Assembly: GCF_040643635.1 (NCBI RefSeq)
Contig: NZ_JBEYUS010000009.1
Coordinates: forward strand, 62,001 to 126,000
Origin: Saccharopolyspora_C sp040643635
Lineage (GTDB): Bacteria; Actinomycetota; Actinomycetes; Mycobacteriales; Pseudonocardiaceae
DNA: 64,000 nucleotides
Direction: 5' to 3'
The translations under genes were made by a program, and so were the position numbers. Below are positions 46,901-58,900 of the stretch, in pieces (within the stretch, counting starts at the first letter, position 1; every line of letters starts with the position of its first letter). The notes beneath the pieces were generated by a model, which was given only the letters and a program-made list of their open reading frames with translations, did not search any database and was not told the DNA's origin.

Positions 46901-49900
46901 GGCTCGGACCGCGCCGGGCAGGACGAGAGCACCGTCCGCGACGAGAGCACCCGCGACGAGAACTCCGGGCAGCGCGATGCCGAGCAGGAGCGCACCGGCC
47001 GCGACGAGGACGCCGTCCGCGACGAGGGCGCGCGCACCGACGACGCGACCACCCGCGGTGAGGACGCCACCCGCGGCGAGGACACCGCCCGCGGCGAGGA
47101 CACCGCCCGCACCGAGGACGACCCGGCGTCCCGCACCGAGGACGACCCGGCGTCCCGCACCGACGAGGACCCGGCCACCCGCACCGAGGACGACACCACC
47201 CGCCCCGACGAGTCCGCCCCGCCGCGCCGCCGCCGCTGGCTGGGCCTGCCGAGCTACCTGTCCCGCGGCCGCGGCCTCGGCGCGGGCGTGCAGCTCAGCC
47301 GCACCGAAGGCGCCGACCAGGTCGTCGCCGCGGTGACCGGTTCGCTCGACGGCAAGGCGAAGCAGCGCGAGATCGACGCGCTGAACCACGCGGTGCGCAA
47401 CGAGTTCGGTTCCTTCCTCGGCGACGGCCGGGTCGTGACCATCGGCGACGAGCGGTTCCGCATCAGCTCCGACCTGGACTGGTCGGGCCGCACCCCGTCG
47501 GAGGCTCCGGCGAGCTCGAACGCGGCGTCCACCGGCGGTTCCACCGGTTCGAAGGCGGCCACCAGCACCGGCCGCACCCCGATGTCGCGCTGGTTCTTCT
47601 TCGTGCCGACGGTCCCGGGCATGTTCGTCATCGGTGCGGTGAGCGTGCCGACCGACGTCGGCTTCTCCCGGTCGAACTCGCGGGAGAACTCGCAGAGCAC
47701 CCGGCTGACGGTGGCGCTGCCGGAGACGGTCGCCGACGGCGCGTCCGGCTACCGCGGCATGACGGCGCAGCGGGTGCCCGCCTCGTTCACGATCACCCGC
47801 CTCGACGCGGCGGGCGACCCGATCGGCCCGACCACGTTCGTCGGCAGGCGCCCGGGCATGGACCCGGTGGCCGTGGAGCTGAGCGTCCCGGTCGGCCTCG
47901 GCGGCGAGGGCCGCGAGGTGGCGGTGCCCGCGGCGCTGCCACCGTCGGTGGTGGAGAACGCCGACGTCCGCGGCAGCGCCCGCGGCCGCTACCAGGGCAA
48001 GTCGCTGCCGCGGCGGTTCGGCCGCCAGGACGGGATCGTCGAGCAGGTCGCCGCGCACCTCGGCAAGCTGAGCAAGGACGGGCAGAACACGCTGCGCTCC
48101 TTCCTCAGCTCGGCGAACGTGAAGCAGCGACTGCCGGAGATGGCCGTGACCCCGGAGCAGGCGGCGAAGGGCCACGGCTGGATCCAGTCCGACGCGCTGC
48201 TGCCCGGCGGCAACCCGCTGAAGCGGCTGCTGCCCGGTCACACCCGCGCGGTGCAGATGCGGGTGGTCGCCCGCAAGGTCGCCTACGAGCAGACCATCGA
48301 GGGCGCGCACTACGCGGAGGTCCGCACCGAGGGCTCCAGCACCAGCAGCACCAACACCACCGCCCGCGACGGCGGCGGCTCGCTCACCGCGGGCCCGGGC
48401 TACGACGTGGGCGTGGTGTCGGTCGCGGCGGGCGTCAACGTGGCGCTCGGCGGCGGGCACGGCCGCGGCCAGGAGTACGGCCGCAGCACCGGATCCGAGC
48501 AGGGCACCTCGCACACCGGCGACGTGGTGCGCTACCGCACCGTCTACGACCTGCAGGTCCGCAAGCCCGGCGACTCGCCGATCACGTTCGCCGAGGCGGT
48601 GGACGCCCACCAGCTGGCGCGACCGGAGGACGCGGGCGCGGCGGGCATCACCGCGGACGGCACCACCACCGCACCGGTCGGCAGGCAGGAGGTCGCCGAC
48701 GCGGCCGCCTCCGCCGCGCTGGACCACAACGCGGCGAGCGAACTGCTCAGCAAGGTCATGCGCGATTCGGCGGCGGAACTGCCCGGCCACCACCGGTGGA
48801 AGTGGCGGGACACGTCCTTCGTCACCGAGTTCGACGACCCGAAGCTGGCGCACGGCATCAGCGGCAAGGGCGAGCGGCAGCTGGCCCGCGGCGAGCAGAT
48901 CCACGAGGCCGTCTCGCCGGAGCAGCTGGTGCGCCGGGCACCGGACATGGTCGCCGACCGGCCGCTGCACCTGGACCTGCAGCCGGAACCGGGCCGCGGC
49001 AACGACTACCGCGCCTCGTTCCAGGTGAAGGCGGAGCTGCAGGGCGAACTGCGCCCGCTCGGGCCCGCCGAGGGCACGCCGAGCTCGGCGGCGCTCACCG
49101 AGTCCGAGTCCGGTTCGCACGCCAAGTCGCGCAGCTGGTCCCTCGGCGGCGGCATCGTCGCCCGGCTGTACACGGCGCTGCACGGCACGGGGATGATCAC
49201 CACCCAGCACAAGGGCGGCTACTCCCGCACCACGGGCACCGAGGTGGGGCAGCGCGCCGGCGGGTCCACCGGCGGCGTCCGCGGCGGCACCCTCGACGGG
49301 TCCGGCAACGTGCGGCCGGAGCCGATGCAGCGCTACGCGGCGACGGTGAAGCTGACCACCACCGGGCAGCACTGGTCGCGGGCGAACGAGCTGGTCCGCG
49401 GCGTGACCTTCGGTTCCCGCGGCCTGGACACCCCCGAGCTGCACGACCTGCGGATCGTCGACGAGTCGGCGGCCGCCGAGGGCCGCGAGCCCGGCACCGT
49501 CACGGTCGACGTGGTGGTGGAGCTGCCCGCCTCGCACGGCCCGCTGCGGGTGGAGGTCGCCCCGGAGAACCGGACCGAGCTGCCCGACGTCTCGCTCAAC
49601 CGCAGCGCGGAGCTGCGCCGCGGCGCCTCCCGCAAGCTGGACGGGTTGCAGGTCGTGGCCTTCCACGGGCTGGAGCACGTGCGCGACTCGGTGCGGTCGA
49701 TGCTGGCGAAGGCGTCGAACGACCCGATCTGGCACTTCGCCGACGGCGACAACTCGGGCCTGATCGACCAGGCGATCTCGGTGGAGGCGCTGCGCGGCGA
49801 CCCGCGCGCGTTCAGCAGGCGCACCAAGCTCAACGGGTTCCGCTGGCACCGCAGGCGCGCCGACGTCGAGGCCGCCGCGGCCGTGTCCTACATGCTGCGC

Positions 49901-52900
49901 GACCCCGAGGTCGTGGAAACCCAGTGGCAGCAGCCGAAGCAGTCCACGACGGGGGCGACCTCCTCCGGTCAGGACGTCACCGGCACCTGGTCCGGCGCCA
50001 ACGCGGTCGAACCCGCGATGATCATGTTCAGCGAGACCTCGAACCACACGCCGGGCACGGCCGCGCACGGCGTCGGCCTGTTCATGCACGAGCTGAGCCT
50101 GTGGATGGGCAGCTTCAGCAAGAAGGCCGGCCACCGCACCGAGGTCTCCGCGGAGCGCGCGCTGGCGCAGGAACCGCGCCGGATGCACCTGATCAACGCG
50201 AAGGTGGAGACCACCGTCGCCGCCGAGGCCATCCGCCGCGGCAACCTGGACCGCTGGCGCCTCCGGAAGCCGAAGCCGACGGGCACGGCCGCCGAGCGCT
50301 TCGAACTGCCCGGCGCGGTGCGGGTGCTGGTCACCGACGAGCAGCTGCACGAGATCCGGATCAAGCAGGCCGAGGAGGACGCGCGCCGCGCCGCCGAGCA
50401 GGCCGAGCAGGACCCGCCGGAGCTCCCGCCGCCGGACCGCTCCTCCGAGCCGGGCCGCACCAGCGCGGTGCCGGACGGCGTCCGGCTCGGCGCGCCGCGC
50501 TGGGCGGGCGGCGTCACCGAGGCGATCGACCTCAGCGACCGCATCCAGCCGCTGTACGAGCAGCTGGTGCGCACCGTCGGCCAGGAGAACGCGGACCGGC
50601 TGCTGCCGTCGTCCTCGGTGGAGACGCCGCACGACAACCACCGCGAGGTGGAGCGGTCGCTGTCGCAGCTGCAGGCCTCGCTGGAGGACCTGGCCAACGG
50701 CGGCGCGACCTCGTTGATCCGCCAGGAGTTCCGGGTCAGCGGCGAGACCTTCGAGCTGCGGGTGGACGCCTCGCTGGTCGGCGAACCGGAGCTGACCGGC
50801 ATCAAGCACGGCGAGCTGTCCAAGGCCACCTCGTCCTCGTTCACCACCAGCGTCGCCCGCAAGTTCAGCCGGGTCCTCGTCGAGGCCATGACGATGATGG
50901 CGCCGGCGGGCATGTTCCAGAACGAGTCGGCGCTGCACTCGGCCGAGGCGGACCCGAACGCCAAGCACGGCGCGCCGTACGGCAACTTCGGCTTCGGCGG
51001 CATCCACGTCCTGGAGTGGCTCAAGCAGACCCGCGAGTCCAAGCAGGACGAGGCCACCCAGCACCAGCACACCGAGTCGGTGCGCGGCGCGCTCGCCGAG
51101 CACCGGGCCGAGGTGCTGTTCGACGTCCGCATCGAGCGGCACGGCGAGCGCGTCGCGGCCGCCCCGGACACCCGCACCGTCACCACGCACAGCGCCGTCG
51201 AGGACGCCCGGGTCGCCCCCGAGGGCGGCTCCCGGAAGCCGGTGGTCACCGCGCGCACCGCCGCCGACGCCACCCCGGAGGCGCTGTCCGAGTGGCGCGG
51301 CTCCGGGCACCCGGAGGCGCTGCCCACCGATCCCGCGCAGTACCGCGTGATCGACTTCGACGGCGACACCGCGGGCCTGGTCGGCGCCGCCGAGCAGGCG
51401 CTGGAAGGCGCCCGCGTCGACGTGGACCCGCACCTCCGGACGCTGCTGCGCGCCGAGCTCACCCCGAGCAGGCTCGCCGCGCTGCTGGACGCGCACCGGG
51501 ACTCCGCGGAGGGCGTGCCGCTGGACCTGCCCCCGGACCTGGGCGTGAAGCTGACCGTCCACCCGAAGGTGCCGGGCGACGGCGAGCTGGTCGGCGCCAG
51601 CGGACGCATCCAGCTGGGCGGCAGCACGACCTCCACCGGTTCCACGCACACCGAAGTGGCCACCGGCAACGGGAACATGATCGCGGCGGTGCCGATCGTG
51701 GCGGCCGGCGTGCCGCAGGCCCCGCACTCGGCGACCTACGCCGACGGCCGCACCCCGTTCGGCGCCACCGGCGACTGGGCGCTGGCGATGGAGCCGCTGG
51801 GCGCCGCCGGTGCGGAGCACGAGCAGCAGGGCGCCGGGTCGACCGGTGGCGGCGAGCTGCCCGCGCCCGGGCCGCGCCCCGAGCAGAGCTCGATCACCAG
51901 CGCGTGGGCGCACGGCGCCGAGTTCCGCATCGTCGCCGAACCGACCGGCACGCTCACCACCAAGCGCACCGCCGTCGTCGACGCCGAGTTCGCCCCGGGG
52001 AACGGCTACGTGCTGCGCCGCGCGGACCGCGGCGACCTGCTGCCCGAGTCGCTGGTGCGCGCCACCGAGGACTTCGCCGCCCGCGACCGCGAGTGGTCCG
52101 AGGCCCGCGCCGCCCGCCGCGCCGCCGACCCGTTCGGGCCGGACGTGGACGGGGAACTGGTCGCCCGCCCCGACGAGGAGTTCGCGTTCCGCGCCGCCAC
52201 CGAGGCCGAGCAGGCCGCGGAAACCGCCTGGTGGCAGGCGAAGCAGCACTACGACGCCGAGCTGGCCGCCGCTCGCCGCGACCCCGGCCTCAGCGGCACC
52301 ACCCCGGACCAGCGGCTGGAACTGCCCCGCGACGGCGGGCAGTTGCCGCCCGCGGAGCGCGCGAAGCTGTACTCGCTGGCCAGGGAGGTCGTGCGGGCGC
52401 ACGACGAGGGCACCCCGGTGGTCGCCCGCTACCGGGTGACCGGCGAGGTCGGCATCCGCTCCGCGCAGGACTTCTCCGCGATGATGTCCGAAGTGGACCG
52501 TTCGCTGCGGCTGGCGCAGTACGGCCTGCCGGACGCGGAGCGGCTGCGCCGGACCGCGCTCGGCATGGGCGGCACCCCGCACTTCGTGGACGGCGAGGGC
52601 CCGACCCGGGTCGAGGTCTGGCTCGAACCGGCCCCGGTGGCCCGCCGCGCGGACGGCGACGCCGAGCCGGTCGGCGTGCCGCGCGTGGAGGTCGAGGACA
52701 CCGACGGCTCGCAGAACGGCGAGACCTCGCAGCGCGGTGGGACTTCGCGGGACGGCGAGGACGGCCGCGACGACGCGACCCCCCGGAACAGCGGGGAGAG
52801 CCGGGACGGCGGGGAGAACCGGGACGGCGAGAGCTCCCGGGACGAGCAGGCCTCCCGCGACGGCTCGCGCACCGAGGACGAACCGCGGGGCCGCGAACGC

Positions 52901-55900
52901 GAGCGGCTCGCACCGCCGGAGCGCTCCCGCTCGATGGTCCCGCGGAGCATCAGCCAGGACTGGTCCCGCCCGTCGCACCCGACGCCCGACCTGACCGACG
53001 ACGCGATCGAGCACACCTACGGCATCACCACCGAGAACCAGCGCCTGTTCCAGGAGTTCGTCGAGGAGCACCAGCTGGTCGTCGACGTGCGCCCGACGAA
53101 CCCGGACTCGGTGCGGCTGCTCAAGGAGGGCGCGTACCCGAAGCCGCTGGAGATCAAGGCGAAGACGATCAACCGGCTGGACGTGCGGCTCGGCGCGCCG
53201 GAGCACGGCCTGGGCGCGGTCGGCTTCTTCGAGCCGACGCTGCCGGAGGACGTCACCGAGGCGGAGGCCCCCGGCCTGCGGGAGCGCGCGAAGCAGCGCC
53301 TCACCGAGTACCGCGAGCTGTTCGGCACCATGAAGGACCTCGCGAAGCAGTACTGGGTCGAGGACGGCGTGGTGCGCACCAACTCGGGTCTCACCGAGGA
53401 CGGCACCGCCCAGGACGTGCCGGTGGCGGGCGACCACGACGTGTTCAACATCCGCTCCGCCGAGGACGGCCGGGTGCTGCCGGAAGGCCGCTACCACGAG
53501 ATGGTGCGCGAGCTGATCGCCCGGAAGATGGGCGTGCAGCACGGGGCGCACCGCTACTGGAACCCGCGCCGCGCCACCTACGAAGCGACGATCTTCGACA
53601 CGATCAACCGGGGCCACGACCCGGGCCACGAGCCGCTGATCCGGTTCGCCCCCGGCGAGCCGCCCACCGAGGTGCACGCCGACCTGCCGGACATCCCGCA
53701 GGCGGGCGCCGACTTCGCCGCCGACATGGCCGCGCTCGCCGAGCGCTACCTGGGGCCGGAGCCGCACCGCGCGCTCAGCACCGACCCGACGTCCCGGTGG
53801 CAGCAGTCGTACGAGCCGCAGCGGGAGCGCTACGACTCGCGGGTGCAGGCCGGGCTGGAAGCCGCCGCCGAGAACCTGTTCGACGAGAGCCGCGGCCGCA
53901 CCCGCGACGGCGGTGGCGCGGAGTCTCGGGACGTCTCGCCGTTCACCCGCCTCGAAGGCGACCCGCCGCCGAGCACCGAACCGCGCACCGAACCGGCGCG
54001 CACCCCGGCGGAGGACGCCCAGCACGGCTACGACGCGGTCGTGCCGCCGGAGCTCGCGCTGCCCGAGCAGCAGGTGCGGGATCGGGCCGCCGAGCTCACC
54101 TCGTTCGGCGACCCCGCCGCGCTGGAGCGGCACGCCCTCAACGCGGGCACCCCGGACCTGCTGGCCAGGCTGGGCTCCCGGATCGACGCGCTGCCCGACG
54201 ACGCCCGCCGCCAGGAGCTGCGCTCGCTGGTCGCGGACGCGGTGCTGGCCGCCACGGCCGTGCCGGTGCACACCACCGAGCTGTCCCGCAGCCGGACCGA
54301 GCGGGCACCGCTGCGCCCGATCACCCCGTCCCGGCTGGACCAGCTGCTCGTCGACGCCGAGCAGGCGCTGCGCGTCGGCCTCGACCCGCTGCGCACCGCG
54401 GGCCAGGAGCTCACCGAGATCGGTTACCGCGCCGACGAGCCGATGCCGGCGCGGCTGGCCCGGCTCGGGCTGCTGGCGCTGAACTCGCCCGCGCGGCAGG
54501 CGACGCTGGCCGAGCCGCTGTTCAGCGTGCTGCTGGCGAACCCGGAGGCGCTGCTGAACTCCTGGTTCGGCGCCACCGGCAACGAGCGGCAGCTGTTCCT
54601 GAACACCTGCCTGAGCGCGGCGGTCAACTCCGAGGTGCGGGCGTCGGTGCCGACGCTGGCCGGGCTGCTGCAGGTCGGCCGCGGGGTCGCCGACGCGACG
54701 CTGCACGACCTCGCGAAGGTGCACCCGGACCAGCGCTCCCGCTGGGAGAACCTGACCGGGCGCAGCTACGAGGACATGGTCCGCAGCCGCGTCGACGAGT
54801 CGAAGGCGGCCTTCGCCGGGCTCCGGGCCGACGCCCTGCGGCTGGTCCGCGAAGACGGCGACCGCGCCGAGTGGGCCGAGCTGACCGACCGGTGGTCGCG
54901 CACCATGCAGAAGCTCTCCGGCGCCTCGCTGCGCGACACCCCGCCGGTGCTGACCCGGCAGCTGTTCCCCGGCCAGTGGGCGCTGAGCGGGGTGCTCGCC
55001 GCGCCGCTGGCCGTGGTGGACCGGCTCCGCCGCCGCCTCACCGGTGTCGACGCCGCCACCTACACGCAGGCGCTGCGGACCCAGTTCGCGCTGGAACCGG
55101 ACGCCTCGCCGTTCGGCGGCCACGACGCGCACACCGCGGGTCGCGGGGGATCGGCACCGCTGGCCGGGCACCTGGCCACCGCCGAGGGCCGGGCCGACTT
55201 CTGGCAGCGGATCGCCGAGCGCCACGGCGCCGTCGTCTTCACCACCGGCCACGGGGTCTTCGTGCGCGCCGCCGAGCACGACGGTGCGCAGGTCTTCGTG
55301 ATGCACGACCCGATGTTCAACGGCTCCACCCGGTTCGACGGGGAGGCGTTCGCCCGCTGGGCGGAGGACAAGTGGGCGGAGGTCTCGCCGCGCCTGCTGC
55401 CGGACGAGGACGAGGGCACGTCCTCCGACGACGGCGGCCCGCCGCGCGACGACGACGAACCGGACCAGGGCTCCGACGGGGAACCGCCCGCCCGGGACCC
55501 GGAGGACGCCGAGGACGCCGACGGCCCGGCCGGGGAGGAGCGGGACGGCACCGACTCCGAGCCGGACCGGTCCTCCGACCCGGAGCCGGAGGCCGCGCGC
55601 TCCGACCGGGACGGTGCCGAGTCGACCCGCACCGAACCGGGCGAGGAGTCGACCCGCAGCGACGTGGGCGACGAGTCCGCCCGCACCGAACGGGGCGACG
55701 AGTCCACCCGCAGCGACGCCGACCCCGCCGAGCCGGAAGGCCTCCGCGCGGAGTCGGAGACCTCGCGCACCGACGTGGCGAACTCCCGCCCGGACCAGGA
55801 GAACGCGCGCGTCGAACCCGAGAACTCGCGGACCGAGCCGGAGGGCGGGCGGACCGAGGACTCCGCGGAGATCGCGTCGGAGCACCCCCGGACCGAATCG

Positions 55901-58900
55901 GCGGACACCCGCACCGGCCGGGACACCACCCGCGAGCAGGACCGCGCCGGCGAACCCGCCCGCGAGACCGCGGAACTCGCGGGGGAGACCGCGCGCGACA
56001 CTCCGCGCACCGACCCGGCCGAGGCCGGTCTGCCCACCCCGCCCCCGCGGGCGCACCTGCGTGCCGCCGACTCCGATCCGACCCCGATCGGCGCGCTGCC
56101 GCGCGACCTCGACGGCACCGAGCGCGCGGGCACCCCGGGGCGCGAGCAGGCGAGCGACCGCACCGGCGACGCCGTGATCGACATCGACGGCACCGCGCCG
56201 CTGCAGGGCCCCCGCACCGAGCGCACCCAGCTGGTGGCGGACCTGGTGCGGCACAACGCGGTCATCGCCGACAAGATCGACGGCACCGCGGTGCGCCACG
56301 ACGTGCGGGCCGAGCTGGAGGGCGCGGGCGTGCCCGCGGACCGGGTCGAGGCGCTGCTCGACGGCCTCTCCGACATCGCGCTCAAGGACGACTTCAAGAC
56401 CCTCACCCACGAGGGCCTGCGGCTGCGGTCCGGCCACGGCGCGGCCGCCGTCGAGGTCCACGTGCGGCTCAGCACCGCCGACGACACCGCGCCGGACGCC
56501 ACCGGCACGCCGACCGAGGGCAAGCAGGACTTCGCGCACGGCACCGACGTCGTCGCGGGCGGCGCCTACGGCAAGACCACCGGCGCCAAGGCCTCCGCAC
56601 CGCGCCGCGACGGCGGGTTCACCCACTTCCTGTCGCTGCCGCTGGGCACCCGGTTCCCGGTCCGCACCATCGACCCGACGGTCGGTTTCCGCGGCGCCAC
56701 CCCGACCTCGTCCTGGATGCACTCCGACACCACCGAGCTGGAGCACAGCGCCAGCTACACGCCGCCGAACACCTGGTCCGGCAGCACCCACGACCTCGTG
56801 CACGAGGTCGTGGTGCGGTACCCGGACGACACCTCGGTGCTCGCGGGCAGCCGGCCCGGTGGCGCGGAGCTGAGCATGCCGGAGATCTTCACCGAGCTGG
56901 ACCCGGCGGCGGCCAAGGCGAACGGCGGCCCGCGCGCCACCTTCGTGCGCGGCGACCCGGCGCTGTTCGACGTGCTCACCGACGTGGTGGGCGAGCACCC
57001 GGACTGGCGGGACTCGCCGGGCACGCTCAACTCGCCGGTGCGCAACGACCTGCTGGAGCTCAGCGGCGGCAAGAACCTCTCGCACCTGGGCAACGACGTG
57101 CTGGACGGCACGACGATCACCAAGGCGCTGGAGACGCACAACAGCGCCGGGCGACGCCGCACCGCGCAGGTCGAGATCCGGCTGCGCCAGAGCGGCGGCC
57201 GCGGGTTCGCCGCCCCGCTGCAGCCGGACCCGGAGACCGCGTCCCGGGCAGGCAGCGACTCGGCGGACTCCTTCCGCACGGCGCCGGAAGAGGCGCCGGA
57301 GGAACCCGGCAAGACGATGCTCACCGAGCAGGGCCGCGGCTACAAGCACGAGGCCTCGCACACCGTCGGCTCCACCCAGCCGTTCAACGTGAACGCCGGT
57401 CTCGGCCTCGGCTTCAGCTGGAGCCTGTTCGACAACCCGGACACGCACCAGCCGAGCTACGTGCACGGCGACCGGCTGGACCTGCGCTTCGACGGGCGCG
57501 CGTTCCGCTCCAGCGGCCAGGACCGCTCGTCGGTGCTGACCACGGAGAACACCGCGGCGACCACCTGGTTCGGCAGCGGCAGGCTGCACGGCGTCGCCAG
57601 CGACCTCGACTACGACATCACCGTCCGCTTCGACGACGGGCAGGTGCTGGAGCGCACCCACCACGTGCCGGAGGGCGCGACGACCTGGACGCTCGCCGAC
57701 GACCCGGCGACCGACGCGGCGAAGGACGCCGAGGACGCCGGCCACCCGGACGAGGCGAACGAAGCGCCGTTCTCCCCGCACAAGGTGATCGGCGCCGCCG
57801 AGACGCACTTCCCCGACGCCGACCGGCTGCGGGAGTCCGTCCGGGACCGGCTCCCGGCGGACGTGGTGCGCGACTTCGCGGGCACGAGCCGGAACGTGCG
57901 CGTCTCCGACAACGAGGTGGCGCTGTCGCACTTCCTGTCCGCGCGCGGACTGCTGGCGCACTCGCCGGAGCTCAACGGCGACGGGATGTCGTTCCTGCTG
58001 GGCCGCGGCGACAGCGCGCGGGCCGGGATCCCGGACGACTTCCTGCGCGTCGTGGTCCGCGCCGTCGACCCGGTCGAGCACGCGTGGACGGCCTGGGACG
58101 GGGAGCCGCCGATCGACCGGGACGGTGGCGAGCCGTCGGGTGCCGAGCGCGATGGGGCCGACCTCGACGGGGCCGAGCGGGATGGTGCTGAACGGGACGG
58201 CGCTGAACGGGACGGCGCCGAGCTCGACGGTGCCGAGCCGGCGGGGATCCCGACGATCACCGTCACCGACGTGGACGCCCCCGCCGGGCGCGCCGCGGAG
58301 AGCGACGGCAGCAGCGCCGCCCGCCGCTACACGCCCGACACCGACCGGAACGCCGACGGCTCCGGCTGGGGCGAGGCCACGCTGCGCGGCGAGCTCCAGC
58401 AGAAGAGCCGCATCGACCACTCCGAGACGGTCCGCGGCGCCACCACCGCGGGCGGCAGCTCCGGGGTGCGCGCGGGCGTCGGCTCCTCGCGGATCAACCG
58501 GACCCTTGAGTTCACCGGCGGCTACAACCGCTCCTTCGGCGGCGAGCAGCGCACCCTGGAGTCCTCCAGCGGGCAGGGCCGCGGTTTCGGCTGGGCGGGC
58601 ACGAAGTTCAGCTCGCACTCGCGCCAGGTCGACTACGAGGTGTCCCTGCACGGCAAGGGCGTCGCGGAGACCTTCACCGTGCGCGGCGGCGAGGCCACCA
58701 CCTACCGCAGCGGCCGCACCCGCCTCACCGAGCCCGGCCTCGACCGCGACGGCGCCACCGATCGCGACGGCGCCGTCGATCAGGGCACGGTCACCGACCG
58801 CGACACCGCCGTCGATCGGGACACCGCCGCCGACCGCGACAGCGCCGCCGATCAGGACAGCGCCGACGACCGCAACAGCGCCGACGACACGTCCACTGAC

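Noticed and set aside
46800..47215. RTX-type or calcium-binding repeats in the Asp-rich linkers
   Set aside because: The repeats are R-T-E-D-D and R-G-E-D-T types without the GGxGxDxUx nonapeptide, so they are charged disordered linkers.
48796..58191. A 3,131-codon + frame offset from the giant frame (likewise 14866-24228 and 36073-43107)
   Set aside because: The translations are Arg/Ala/Gly/Pro-rich low complexity typical of an out-of-frame reading. They overlap convincing domains in the true frame.
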